Source of the DNA: Atopobium sp. BS2
GTDB lineage: Bacteria > Actinomycetota > Coriobacteriia > Coriobacteriales > Atopobiaceae
Direction: 5' to 3'
Length of the DNA: 64,000 nt
Assembly (NCBI RefSeq): GCF_000565075.1
Contig: NZ_JDFG01000039.1
Span: 102,244 to 166,243, forward strand
Of the stretch, positions 36,224 to 45,566 are shown one piece after another. The translations under genes and the position numbers were made by a program. Numbering within the stretch: position 1 is the stretch's first letter; each line of letters starts with the position of its first letter. The notes below the pieces were generated by a model. That model saw only the letters and a list, made by a program, of their open reading frames with translations, had not been told where the DNA came from and made no database searches.

Positions 36224-37663
36224 ATGGCACAAGACTCGTTTGAGATGAATCCTACGCAATTGACGGCCCTAGAGAACGCCTCTATGCCACAAGATTCTGA
36301 TGCCGAGTTTTCCATTCTTTCTGCAATGATTCTTTCGGAAGAAATCAGAGGAGAGTGCCTCATTAGGCTTTCTTCCGAGGATTTCTATATTCCATCCAAT
36401 CAAATTATTTTTGAGGCAATTAAGTCTCTGTTTGACAATAACAAGCCAGTAGATGTCATTTCGCTTGCAGACCACCTTAAGAGTAACGGCAAGTTTGAGC
36501 GCGCTGGAGGAGCTGTCCGTTTAGCAGAGCTTGGAAACAACCCACTTGCTATGGTTGGTTGGGAAAACCACGCCGTTATGCTGCACCGTGATACTACGCT
36601 CAGAAAGATGATTAGTGCTTCTGCAAAGATTTCTGCGCTTGCCTACAACGCTCCAGAAGATACAAAAGAAGTAGTTGACCAGGCAGAGAAGCTCATTTTT
36701 GATGTAACCAACAGAGATGTTCAGCAGTCTGAGCAGGGCATTGAAGACATCATGACTGATCTCTTTGAAGAGCTTCAGCAAAATGCTGGTAAAGATGCGT
36801 CGGAGTTGGGTGTCCAAACTGGATTTGCAACCCTAGATAACCTCTTCCAAGGTCTTCGTCCTGGTCAGATGGTTGTTATCGGCGCTCGTCCTGGTGTTGG
36901 TAAGACTTCTTTTGCTCTCAGCATGGCTTATAACGCTGCAGTTTCCGGTGCAACTGTTGCGCTCTTCTCGCTTGAGATGAGCAAGATTGAGATTGCGCAG
37001 AGGCTGTTGGCTTCTGAATCAAAGGTTGATTTGCAGACCATCCGTTCTTCCAACATCAGAAATGAGCAGTGGCCCACCCTTCTGGAGGCAGCAGAGCGCA
37101 TTTCTCGCCTTAAAATCATCGTTGACGATACTCCGGGCACAACAGTCACAGAAATCCGCGCAAAAGCCCGCAGAATGCTTAATAAGGCCGAGAAGGGCGT
37201 CATTATCATCGACTACCTCCAGCTGCTTTCTCCACCAGCCGAGAAGGGCCGTGCAGACAGTCGTGCAACTGAGGTTTCTGAGATGTCTCGTGGCATTAAG
37301 ATTATGGCTAAAGACCTCAAGGCGCCTGTTATTGCACTTTCTCAGCTCAACCGTACGCTTGAGAACAGAAATGGCAAGCGTCCACAGCTTTCTGACCTGC
37401 GTGAGTCCGGTGCAATCGAGCAGGATGCAGATATTGTTTTGCTGCTTGACCGCTCACTGAGCGATGAAGAAGCCGCACGAGATGACCGTCCTGATAAAGA
37501 CGTTACTAACATCATTGTTGCAAAGAACCGTGCAGGTGCTCTGAGGGATGTTCCTGTTATGTTTATGCCAACATCTACTAAGTTTGTTGAGATCTACCAG
37601 GGAAATAATTACTCAGAAAGTGAAGCCGCTCAGTACGCTGCGATGGCAAACCCTACACATTAA
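36224..37663 (+). CDS. dnaB: Replicative DNA helicase DnaB
   Basis: Hexameric 5'-3' helicase of the replisome. The 479-residue product has the N-terminal primase-interacting domain (PQDSDAEFSILSAMILSEE). The RecA-like motor follows, with Walker A GARPGVGKTSF near residue 228, Walker B VIIIDYLQLL, and ALSQLNRTLENR and LRESGAIEQDADIVLLL. No intein interrupts the Walker A region. The start is the ATG at 36224 after GGAAAAGACG; an in-frame TTG lies four codons upstream. Confidence 0.97.
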   Translation: MAQDSFEMNPTQLTALENASMPQDSDAEFSILSAMILSEEIRGECLIRLSSEDFYIPSNQIIFEAIKSLFDNNKPVDVISLADHLKSNGKFERAGGAVRLAELGNNPLAMVGWENHAVMLHRDTTLRKMISASAKISALAYNAPEDTKEVVDQAEKLIFDVTNRDVQQSEQGIEDIMTDLFEELQQNAGKDASELGVQTGFATLDNLFQGLRPGQMVVIGARPGVGKTSFALSMAYNAAVSGATVALFSLEMSKIEIAQRLLASESKVDLQTIRSSNIRNEQWPTLLEAAERISRLKIIVDDTPGTTVTEIRAKARRMLNKAEKGVIIIDYLQLLSPPAEKGRADSRATEVSEMSRGIKIMAKDLKAPVIALSQLNRTLENRNGKRPQLSDLRESGAIEQDADIVLLLDRSLSDEEAARDDRPDKDVTNIIVAKNRAGALRDVPVMFMPTSTKFVEIYQGNNYSESEAAQYAAMANPTH

Positions 37664-37804
37664 TCGTTTCTTATGTGTGACAAAACCTCTGCGCTTCTGT
37701 GCTTTTGCGAGTGGTATTAGATATACTTATGAAGCAACCCCTAAAGAGGTTGCAACCGTCATGTAATGGTCGTGTTTGTAGATAGCTGCGATAGGGGAGA
37801 ACTT

Positions 37805-39085
37805 ATGCCAGCTTCCGTACTTGTTGGTGCTCAGTGGGGAGACGAGGGTAAGGGTAAAGTTACCGACCTCATTTCCGGAGATTTTGACGTTGTTTGCCGT
37901 TACGCAGGTGGTGCAAATGCGGGCCACACGGTAATTGCTGGAGACACAAAGCTTGCGCTTCACCAGGTTCCATCTGGCGTTATGTACGAGAACACCTATC
38001 CAGTTATTGGTAATGGCTGCATTGTTGACCCAGAGGTTCTTCTCGGCGAGATTGACATGCTGGAGAGCAAGGGTATTTCCTGCAATCTGCTTAAGATTTC
38101 CGGCAACGCTCACATTGTTATGCCATATCACAAAGATCTTGACGGCGTCCACGAGAAGAAGCTGGGTAAGAACCTTATCGGCACCACCAAGCGCGGTGTC
38201 GGTCCAACGTATATGGACAAGATGAACCGCACTGGCCTGCGTATTCAGGACATGCTTGACGAGAAGATCTTCCGCAAGAAGCTTGAAGCTGCACTTGAGT
38301 ACACCAATCCAATCTTGAGCCTTGTGTATGGCCTTCCAACCTATACCGTTGACCAAATTTGCGAGACCTACCTGCCTTATGCAGATCGCATTCGTCCTTA
38401 CATTGTTGAGTCTTCTCTCTTCCTCAATGAAGAGCTTGAGGCTGGTAAGAACATTCTCTTTGAGGGTGCTCAGGCAACCATGCTTGATATTGACCACGGC
38501 ACCTATCCATTTGTTACCTCTTCTAACTGCACCGCTGGTGGCGCAGTAACTGGTTCTGGCGTTGGCCCAACCAACATTGACCGTGTCCTGGGTATTGCAA
38601 AGGCATACCTCACACGCGTTGGCTCTGGCCCATTCCCAACAGAGCTCTTTGACGAGACGGGCGAACTTCTTGGCGAAGTTGGACATGAGTATGGCGTTAC
38701 TACTGGTCGTAAGCGCCGCTGCGGTTGGTATGACGCAGTAGTTGTTAACTACGCAGCTCGTATCAATGGTCTCACTGACCTGGCAATTACCAAGCTTGAT
38801 GTTCTTGGCTGCCTGGATGAGATTAAGGTATGCGTTGCTTATGAGTGCGATGGCAAGATTTACAAGACCGTCCCAGAGCACCAGAGCGTCTTCTATCACG
38901 CAAAGCCTGTGTATGAGACCCTTCCTGGTTGGAAGTGCGACATTTCTAACGTTCGTAACTTCTACCAGCTGCCTCGTGAGGCTAAGGACTACATTGACTT
39001 CCTGGAGCAACTTGCTGGTGTACGCGTTTCTATCATCACCGTTGGTCCAGATCGCGAGCAGACAATCGACCGCTACTGGAGGTAA
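37805..39085 (+). CDS. purA: Adenylosuccinate synthetase
   Basis: Converts IMP and aspartate to adenylosuccinate using GTP, the first step to AMP. The 426-residue product has the N-terminal GTP loop VGAQWGDEGKGKVTDL, catalytic region NAGHTVI, GTTKRGVGPTYMDKM, and TTGRKRRCGWYD. AGGGGAG before the ATG at 37805 decides the start; the frame opens 13 codons earlier. The DegV-PurD fusion gene begins 3 nt after its stop, so the two are co-transcribed. Confidence 0.97.
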   Translation: MPASVLVGAQWGDEGKGKVTDLISGDFDVVCRYAGGANAGHTVIAGDTKLALHQVPSGVMYENTYPVIGNGCIVDPEVLLGEIDMLESKGISCNLLKISGNAHIVMPYHKDLDGVHEKKLGKNLIGTTKRGVGPTYMDKMNRTGLRIQDMLDEKIFRKKLEAALEYTNPILSLVYGLPTYTVDQICETYLPYADRIRPYIVESSLFLNEELEAGKNILFEGAQATMLDIDHGTYPFVTSSNCTAGGAVTGSGVGPTNIDRVLGIAKAYLTRVGSGPFPTELFDETGELLGEVGHEYGVTTGRKRRCGWYDAVVVNYAARINGLTDLAITKLDVLGCLDEIKVCVAYECDGKIYKTVPEHQSVFYHAKPVYETLPGWKCDISNVRNFYQLPREAKDYIDFLEQLAGVRVSIITVGPDREQTIDRYWR

Positions 39086-39088
39086 CCC

Positions 39089-41203
39089 GTGGCGTCTTCG
39101 GACTGCTCAACTTTTGCAATAGTTTGCGATAACCCCTGTGGGCTTGAAGCTTCCCAGCTTGAAGCCCTGGGGGTTTCTGTAATACCTGGAGCTCTGAGTT
39201 CAGATGCTGATCAGGTGGGCGAGTTTTACCGAGGCATTATTGAGTCAGGAGCTCAAAAGATCCTCTCGCTCCATGTGTATTCAGAATTTTCTGACTCGCT
39301 TCTTACGGCAAAAAAGGCTTGTCAGAACAATCCTGATATTTCAAGCTCAATTTGCCTGGTAGATAGCGGAAATATGCCCACTGCTATGGGAATCATGCTT
39401 GAGCGCTTAAGTGTGGCAAGAAAGTCTGGAGCTTCATTTGAAGCTGCTTGCGCGTATGCACAAGAGCTTGCTGAGGTAGTTGCCACAATGTACATTGCAA
39501 TGAACAAGGTTGTCCTTCATAAAAGCAAGGACAAACGCCCCAGGCTTTCGTTGCGACTTCGACTTGAGCATTTGCATAGGCGCATCTCAAACGATATGTA
39601 TTTGTATCGTTTGGTTGGCGGAAAATGTACAGAGGTGGCTCGCTCATCAGATTTTACCGATCTAGCAGCAAGAATTTCTCGCCTTATGAGCGCTTGTTTT
39701 GTAAAGCGTGGCGAGCTCAAGTATGTAGTGATTTCAAGTGGCGAGAAACGCATAGAAAAGCATCTCAAAAAGCCGCTTAAAACCAATGAATATGATGCAG
39801 AATGTATTGCAGAAAGACTTGCTTCCCCTGAGTTTAAAAAACATCTTGGAGAAGGCGCTGTTGGCGTTGCTTGTATCCCAAAGGCGTTGTATCAGAAGGC
39901 TGGAGTACTTATGAATGACACCGTTGATATTTTGTTGCTTGGTGCGGGCGGTCGCGAGCACGCGCTCCTGACAAAGCTGCAGGAGTCACCGCGCGCTGGA
40001 AAAATTTACGTTGCTCCAGGCAATGGTGGCATGGCTGCCCAGGCAGAGATTGCTCCTATTGATCAAAATAACCCTGACGAGGTTGTTGCTTTTGCCAAGG
40101 AAAAAGGCGTTAACCTGGTAGTTATTGGTCCCGAAGCGCCTCTTGTTGTGGGCGTTGCAGACGCTGTTCGCCAGGCCGGCATTGCATGCTTTGGCCCTAA
40201 TCAGAATGCAGCGCAGATGGAGGGCTCAAAGGCGTTTGCTAAGGGCGTTATGGAGCGAGCAAACGTTCCAACTGCTGCATGGAAGTCTTTCACAGACCAG
40301 GCGTCTTGCGAGGCATATGTTCGCCATATCGGCGCACCTGTTGTTGTTAAGGCAGACGGTCTTGCTGCAGGTAAGGGTGTTATTGTTGCAACTGAGCTTG
40401 AGCAGGCCCTCGAAGGCGTCCGCGAGTGTTTCTCGGGTCACTTTGGCGATGCGGGAGCAACCGTTGTTGTCGAGGAGTTCCTTGAGGGGCCAGAGTGCTC
40501 GCTACTTGCGTTGACTGATGGATCGTATGTTGTTCCGCTGGCAACAGCCCAGGATCACAAGCGCGCTTACGACGACGATAAGGGACCTAACACCGGTGGA
40601 ATGGGCGTCTATTCTCCTGTTCCTTTTGTGACCAATGAAGAACTTTCCCAGATGATTGCCATTGAGCAGCGCGTTGTTGACCAGCTCAAAAAAGAGGGCA
40701 TCAACTATTCTGGTTGCCTTTACGGCGGATTTATGCTGACCAAAGACGGCCCTAAGGTTCTTGAATTTAACGCTCGCTTTGGCGATCCAGAAACTCAGGT
40801 TGTACTGCCTCGCCTCCAGGGCGATTTGGTTTCAATTTTGATGGCTTGCGATAACGGTACCCTCCGTCATCAGCAGGTTTCCTGGTCTGATACAGTGGCT
40901 GTTTCTGTTGTTCTGGCAAGCGCCGGATATCCTGGTTCTTACGAGAAGGGCAAGGAGATTACCGGTATTGAGGCCGCTCAGCAGCTTGAGGGTGTTTCTG
41001 TGTATCACGCCGGAACTGCTCAGATCGATGACGGAAAGATTGTCACAGCAGGCGGCCGCGTGCTCAACGTCACTGCGCTTGCACCAACCTTTGAGGAAGC
41101 TCGCGCTCGTGCATATGAGGCTTGCGACCTTATCAACTTTGAAGGCAAGCAGCTCAGGCACGATATTGGACTTAAGGCTCTTCAAGGTCGTCCAGAAAAA
41201 TAG
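39089..41203 (+). CDS. purD: DegV-like domain fused to phosphoribosylamine--glycine ligase (PurD)
   Basis: A single 704-residue frame with no internal stop. Residues 1-270 resemble DegV fatty-acid-binding proteins: TFAIVCDNPCGLEASQLEALGVSVIP, LHVYSEFSDSLLTAKKA, CLVDSGNMPTAMGIMLER and LKYVVISSGEK. Residues 278-704 are a complete PurD (GAR synthetase): DILLLGAGGREHALLTKL, ATP-grasp VVKADGLAAGKGVIVA, FGDPETQVVLPRL and GRVLNVTALAP. An ATG at 39911 starting the PurD part has TGGAG 6 nt before it, so a separate PurD chain by internal initiation is possible. The domain pair is unusual. The start is GTG at 39089 after GGAGG, coupled to purA. Confidence 0.9.
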   Translation: MASSDCSTFAIVCDNPCGLEASQLEALGVSVIPGALSSDADQVGEFYRGIIESGAQKILSLHVYSEFSDSLLTAKKACQNNPDISSSICLVDSGNMPTAMGIMLERLSVARKSGASFEAACAYAQELAEVVATMYIAMNKVVLHKSKDKRPRLSLRLRLEHLHRRISNDMYLYRLVGGKCTEVARSSDFTDLAARISRLMSACFVKRGELKYVVISSGEKRIEKHLKKPLKTNEYDAECIAERLASPEFKKHLGEGAVGVACIPKALYQKAGVLMNDTVDILLLGAGGREHALLTKLQESPRAGKIYVAPGNGGMAAQAEIAPIDQNNPDEVVAFAKEKGVNLVVIGPEAPLVVGVADAVRQAGIACFGPNQNAAQMEGSKAFAKGVMERANVPTAAWKSFTDQASCEAYVRHIGAPVVVKADGLAAGKGVIVATELEQALEGVRECFSGHFGDAGATVVVEEFLEGPECSLLALTDGSYVVPLATAQDHKRAYDDDKGPNTGGMGVYSPVPFVTNEELSQMIAIEQRVVDQLKKEGINYSGCLYGGFMLTKDGPKVLEFNARFGDPETQVVLPRLQGDLVSILMACDNGTLRHQQVSWSDTVAVSVVLASAGYPGSYEKGKEITGIEAAQQLEGVSVYHAGTAQIDDGKIVTAGGRVLNVTALAPTFEEARARAYEACDLINFEGKQLRHDIGLKALQGRPEK

Positions 41204-41217
41204 TTAGGTTAGCGCTT

Positions 41218-42063
41218 ATGGCAAATCAAAATGACGAGAAAACCAACGTACAGGATGGCGTATGGGACAAAGGTCACAATAACGCGCAGCTAAGTGATGT
41301 GTTTGATGATATGCAGTCTGCTGAGCCAGAGATTCTCGACGCTGACATGCAGGTAACTCCTGAGGTATTTGATTCTGCTCGCAATGATTTGCACTCGGCA
41401 GTTGATTCGCTTACCTACGACGGTGAGCGTGTTGCTGTGGCCGATGCTGCCTACCATCATTCTGGGGAGCCACAAAAGCGCAGCTTTGTTGCAGGTACAG
41501 AGGATGCGCGTGATGCTTCTCTAGAAGAGAAGCCACTCTCTGAAGATACCGTTTGGGTTGGTCGCATTTTTGACGTGAATCGTCTGCGCGTCTCTCTTCC
41601 TGATGGACGCACTGCTCTTCGTGATGTTGTGCGTCATCCCGGTGCTGTGGCTATTGTTGCATTGACTGATGAGGGTAGAATTTGTCTGGTTCGTCAGTAC
41701 CGAACTGCGCTTGGTCGCGTAACAGTTGAGCTGCCTGCAGGAAAGCTTGATCCAGGCGAGGATCCTCTTGATTGCGCTCACCGTGAGTTGCTGGAAGAGA
41801 CCGGAATGAAGGCGGGAAAGATGGCTTTTCTCACCACTACCGCCACTTCCGATGGATTTACTGACGAGCTTATTCACCTCTATATGGCAACTGAGTTGAC
41901 CTTTGAGGGATCAGACCCAGATGCCGACGAATTTATAAACGTGGATCTTGTTCCACTATCTGAGCTGGTAGACGCTGTTCTCGATGGCAAAATCGAGGAC
42001 GCAAAGACTATCATTGGAGCTCTTATCTGCGATTCAATTTCACACCGATTGCCTATGGAGTAA
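41218..42063 (+). CDS. Nudix hydrolase, ADP-ribose pyrophosphatase-like, with N-terminal extension
   Basis: Nudix enzymes cleave nucleoside diphosphates linked to another group. The Nudix box spans residues 175-197, with GKLDPGEDPL at its start and RELLEETGM at its end. It is preceded by VRQYRTALGRVTVELPAG, typical of ADP-ribose/NudF-type members. The first 105 residues are an acidic, probably disordered extension (QNDEKTNVQDGVWDKGHNN...) absent from ordinary NudF proteins. It follows purD by 14 nt and overlaps no gene; the ABC exporter starts 6 nt later. Confidence 0.9.
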   Translation: MANQNDEKTNVQDGVWDKGHNNAQLSDVFDDMQSAEPEILDADMQVTPEVFDSARNDLHSAVDSLTYDGERVAVADAAYHHSGEPQKRSFVAGTEDARDASLEEKPLSEDTVWVGRIFDVNRLRVSLPDGRTALRDVVRHPGAVAIVALTDEGRICLVRQYRTALGRVTVELPAGKLDPGEDPLDCAHRELLEETGMKAGKMAFLTTTATSDGFTDELIHLYMATELTFEGSDPDADEFINVDLVPLSELVDAVLDGKIEDAKTIIGALICDSISHRLPME

Positions 42064-42069
42064 TTACGC

Positions 42070-43878
42070 ATGCTTGATCGTTCTTCTCGCCCTGTACCTG
42101 GTAACAACGCTTCTGGCAAACATCGAAAATCGCTGTTTGCCAGTTTTCTTTCTTATTACGCTCCGCAAAAGCATCTGTTTATTCTGGACACTATCTGCGC
42201 CATCATTTTGGCTTGTATCGAGCTCGCGTTCCCCCAGATTTTGCGCTCGCTCACCAAGGGACTGTTTGTGCAGGGTAAAGATGCCATTCTCGGCAGCTTA
42301 GTGTTCATTGCCGTTGGCCTTGTGGTCATGTACTCTGTCCACTTTCTGTGTCGCTACTTTGTTATTAGCTGGGGACACATCATGGGCGCGCGCATGGAAA
42401 GCAAGATGCGAGAAGACCTGTTTGACGCCTACGAGCGCATGAGCTTCTCGTATTACGACCGTCACAAGACGGGCGATCTGATGAGTCGCCTGGTATCCGA
42501 CTTGTTTGACATTTCAGAGACGGCGCATCATGGTCCTGAGTACCTGATTATTGGCTTGCTTGAGATTGCCGGCTCTTTTGTCATTCTGGCTTTTATTAAC
42601 GTGCCTCTTACGCTGGTGCTTGCTGGAATCGCTGCAGTGCTGGTAGTGTTCAATTTCTTTGCTAACATGCACATGCGCGGCATTTTTAAAGAGAACCGCA
42701 TGCGAATTTCCGACGTAAATACCCAGCTAGAAGACTCACTTTCTGGTATTCGCGTGGTTAAGGGCTTTGCGGCGGAAGATCACGAGCGTAAGAAATTTAG
42801 AGCAAGTAACTCGGCATACTTAGACTCCAAGGCCAATATGTACCAGGCTATGGGCAGGTATCAAGCGGCAATTTCAGGCATGATGGGTGTTTTGAACACT
42901 GTTGTGTTGGTTTTGGGCGGCTGGATGATTGCTCAGGGTCAGATGCAAGCCATTGACCTGGCTACGTATGCACTCTATATCTCGCTGTTTACCACGCCAA
43001 TCATGAACATTTTGAATTTTACCGAGACATTCCAGAAGGGCCTTGCTGGCTTTAAACGATTCACAGAGATTCTTGAAACGCAGCCTGACATTCAAGACGC
43101 ACCTGGTGCCCGGGACATTCAAATTACCGCGGGTGAGATTATCTACCAGGATGTTCATTTTGCTTACAACAATGCTGAAGAGGTTATTGACGGCCTGAAC
43201 CTTCATATTGAGAGTGGAAAAACTGTTGCACTGGTTGGTCCGTCAGGTGGAGGTAAGTCAACTACCTGTGCTTTATTGCCGCGTTTTTATGATGTCACAA
43301 GTGGAAGTATCACCATTGATGGGCAGGATATTCGCTCCGTTACGCAGCACAGTTTGCGCTCGGCAATTGGCATGGTTCAGCAGGACGTGTACCTCTTTGA
43401 CGGCACTATCGCGGAGAACATTGCATACGGCTGCCCTGAAGCTTCTGCAGAAGACATTGCACTAGCAGCAAAGCGTGCGAACATCGCTGAGTTCATTGAA
43501 TCGCTGCCAGATGGATATGACACGCAGGTAGGACAGCGTGGAACCAGACTTTCCGGCGGACAGAAGCAGCGCATTTCTATTGCGCGTGTGTTCCTGAAGA
43601 ACCCGCCACTGCTCATCCTAGACGAGGCAACTTCTGCTTTGGACAACGAGTCCGAGCGTGCGGTCCAGGAGTCCCTTTCCGAGCTGGCAAAGAACAGAAC
43701 TACGCTGGTCATTGCCCATCGACTCTCGACTATTATGGGCGCTGATGAGATTATTACCATCAACCAAGGCCGTGCAGTTGAGCGTGGAACCCATGATGAG
43801 CTGCTAGAAAAAGGCGGAATCTACGCTCATTACTATCAAATGCAGTTTGGTGGTGCACCAAACATCGCAAGGCGGTAA
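42070..43878 (+). CDS. ABC transporter, fused permease and ATPase (exporter type)
   Basis: A 602-residue half-transporter. About six transmembrane helices (residues 20-320) are followed by the ATPase: Walker A GPSGGGKST near 395, Q-loop GMVQQDVYLFDGTIAENI, signature LSGGQKQRISIARV, Walker B LLILDEATSALD and switch His IAHRLSTI. It is similar in layout to MdlB/YfiC/LmrA-type lipid or drug exporters; the substrate is unknown. It probably works as a homodimer, because no partner half-transporter gene is adjacent. Confidence 0.93.
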   Translation: MLDRSSRPVPGNNASGKHRKSLFASFLSYYAPQKHLFILDTICAIILACIELAFPQILRSLTKGLFVQGKDAILGSLVFIAVGLVVMYSVHFLCRYFVISWGHIMGARMESKMREDLFDAYERMSFSYYDRHKTGDLMSRLVSDLFDISETAHHGPEYLIIGLLEIAGSFVILAFINVPLTLVLAGIAAVLVVFNFFANMHMRGIFKENRMRISDVNTQLEDSLSGIRVVKGFAAEDHERKKFRASNSAYLDSKANMYQAMGRYQAAISGMMGVLNTVVLVLGGWMIAQGQMQAIDLATYALYISLFTTPIMNILNFTETFQKGLAGFKRFTEILETQPDIQDAPGARDIQITAGEIIYQDVHFAYNNAEEVIDGLNLHIESGKTVALVGPSGGGKSTTCALLPRFYDVTSGSITIDGQDIRSVTQHSLRSAIGMVQQDVYLFDGTIAENIAYGCPEASAEDIALAAKRANIAEFIESLPDGYDTQVGQRGTRLSGGQKQRISIARVFLKNPPLLILDEATSALDNESERAVQESLSELAKNRTTLVIAHRLSTIMGADEIITINQGRAVERGTHDELLEKGGIYAHYYQMQFGGAPNIARR

Positions 43879-43959
43879 AATAGAGCCTTAAGTGCTTTGC
43901 GAACTGTGGTTTGCAGCAGCAATCGTTCTTCTCGCGATGCGCTTAACCGTAGGTTTGTG

Positions 43960-44002
43960 GTTTGCAACTTGCGGCCGCAACTTGCGGCTGCAAGTTGCGG
44001 CC
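43960..44002. repeat. Short direct and inverted repeats downstream of the ABC gene
   Basis: GCAACTTGCGGCCGCAACTT shows the 13-nt unit GCAACTTGCGGCC in two direct copies, then inverted. At 43973-44002, GGCCGCAACTTG and CAAGTTGCGGCC form a 12-bp stem with a 6-nt loop (CGGCTG). There is no T-run, so it is not a normal terminator. Confidence 0.75.
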
Positions 44003-44089
44003 TGTAAACCGACGAGTGGAACTAAAGATCAAAAGTCAACGCATCACACGCTTTAAAGTGTGTTTATGCAGGTTGAATGAGAGAGCTAC

Positions 44090-45004
44090 ATGGCTAAAGA
44101 TGATGCAGAACGTTCACGCTTCGCGCGCCGCCAGAAGGGCGCGCTTGATGCTGACGCAGCTGAAGAGTTGTTTACCAAGGTAGACGAGACGGGTCATCCT
44201 AACGAGGAACGCGCAGCTCTAGAGCGTGCTCGCAGGCAGGGCGGAGCTGTGGCAGTGGACGTTGATCCACTTTCGGGATCTGATCCTTCAGGCTCAAATA
44301 TCGAGAAGGTCATTACAAAGACGGCGGTCCTTTTTGTTTTGGTTTTCCTGGTAATCGTGGTTCTGATGCAGGTCTCTTGTGGTGTTATTCGTCGAGCTAA
44401 CACAGCAAATCTAACTGAATCAGTTACGGTGCGATCTGTTGCATCTGCATTGCGTGGCGGTGTTGAGTGGGGTAATGGATTTACGCAGTTCCCCGAGGAT
44501 TTCTCGGTTCAGGAAGCTGACGAGAACACTGGTCGCGTTGAGGTAACAGTTACCGATACGACCTCAAAAGACGTGCTTGAATGCTATGCGGGATCCAGTG
44601 TCCAGGCTCAGGCGTTTGCAATTAACGCGCTGCTCAACCCACGAATCAATACCGTTGTCTATCACGTCAGTGTTCACAGGAATGATCAGGGCGAGCTTCA
44701 GAAATCTCAGCTCTTTGGATTCCTTAAACCTGGCGGAGATGCAACACCTATCTTTACCTTTACGTTCTCAAAGACGCAATCTTCTGATGGAGTAAATATC
44801 ACCATGGTCATTACTGGTGCAAACGACACCATCCAAAAAGAATTGCGTGACCAGATTGCAACGTCATTTACGCCGGTCCGCGTGCTTGGCGGTATTGTTG
44901 GTGGAGATTCTTCAACAAAGAAGAACACCACAACTGGAACAACAGGAACCACTGGTACCACTAACACCACAGGAACATCAGACAGTTCTTCAAGCACCAA
45001 GTAA
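44090..45004 (+). CDS. Single-pass membrane protein of unknown function
   Basis: The 304-residue product has a charged cytoplasmic N-terminus (about 1-80) and one hydrophobic segment at about 80-98 (TAVLFVLVFLVIVVLMQV). An extracytoplasmic domain with beta-rich character follows (NTVVYHVSVHRNDQGEL, PIFTFTFSKTQSSDG), then a low-complexity Thr/Gly/Ser tail (TGTTGTTGTTNTTG). I recognise no family. It is followed by a strong terminator. Location downstream of the ABC exporter suggests but does not prove a link. Confidence 0.82.
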   Translation: MAKDDAERSRFARRQKGALDADAAEELFTKVDETGHPNEERAALERARRQGGAVAVDVDPLSGSDPSGSNIEKVITKTAVLFVLVFLVIVVLMQVSCGVIRRANTANLTESVTVRSVASALRGGVEWGNGFTQFPEDFSVQEADENTGRVEVTVTDTTSKDVLECYAGSSVQAQAFAINALLNPRINTVVYHVSVHRNDQGELQKSQLFGFLKPGGDATPIFTFTFSKTQSSDGVNITMVITGANDTIQKELRDQIATSFTPVRVLGGIVGGDSSTKKNTTTGTTGTTGTTNTTGTSDSSSSTK

Positions 45005-45036
45005 CCTACGCACCGCGAACAACAAAGTAAAACGTG

Positions 45037-45068
45037 CAAAAGAGCCGCTGACACCAGCGGCTCTTTTA
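45037..45068. terminator. Bidirectional-looking terminator
   Basis: AAAAGAGCCGCTG and CAGCGGCTCTTTT form a 13-bp stem with a 4-nt loop, A-run before and T-run after, 33 nt past the preceding stop. Confidence 0.92.
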
Positions 45069-45183
45069 CTTACGCTACTGGAAGTGACTTACCAGAAGGT
45101 TGGCGCGCCTCAAAATGGTGTCACGGCGAACGATTTTGCACGTTAATTTCGCTGAAAATCGCAGAATTGGTGTTTCCAAGACA

Positions 45184-45377
45184 ATTTTGGTCCCAAAAAG
45201 GTAAAAAAGCCGTTTAGTTGGAGGTTTTAGTCTTTATGCATGACGATTTTGAGCCATTTAGAGCCAGTAATGTGCCGTTCGATTAGCGCCAACTGGCCTT
45301 TTAGTAATATCAAATCTTTAATTAATTCCCTCGATCCCCAACTAAACGGCTTTTTTACCTTTTTCGCCCTATTTTGG
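45184..45377. mobile_element. Candidate MITE with 27-bp inverted repeats
   Basis: A 27-bp sequence at 45195-45221 is repeated perfectly in inverted orientation at 45338-45364; both contain GGTAAAAAAGCCGTTTAGTT. The 116-bp centre has no convincing frame. ATTTTGG at 45184-45190 recurs at 45371-45377, flanking the element as 7-bp direct repeats like a target duplication. It lies in the 562-bp gene gap 45005-45566, of which the remainder (45378-45566) shows no gene or signal. A very long-looped terminator or sRNA is the alternative. Confidence 0.6.
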
Positions 45378-45566
45378 AACTCAATGTTTGCTTGATAAAA
45401 AATGAAACGAATAAAGTGCCTGTAAAATACATTTTCATGCATAGCAAAGATTGCTTGCGTAAAAATAGGTGCCCACTCTACGCGAGTGAGCACCTACGAC
45501 AAAGAAAAAGAATACTTCTCTGCGACGCAAAGGCCTGCGGAAGCAGTTTGCTTTTGTAGAAGCGTC

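Noticed and set aside
36224..37663. Possible intein in dnaB
   Set aside because: Walker A and downstream motifs are continuous and the length is normal.
37727..39010. 427-codon open frame antisense to purA
   Set aside because: Shadow of purA; no independent support.
45227..45493. 88-codon minus-strand frame across the MITE-like element
   Set aside because: It runs through an inverted repeat, has no ribosome-binding site and no recognisable family.
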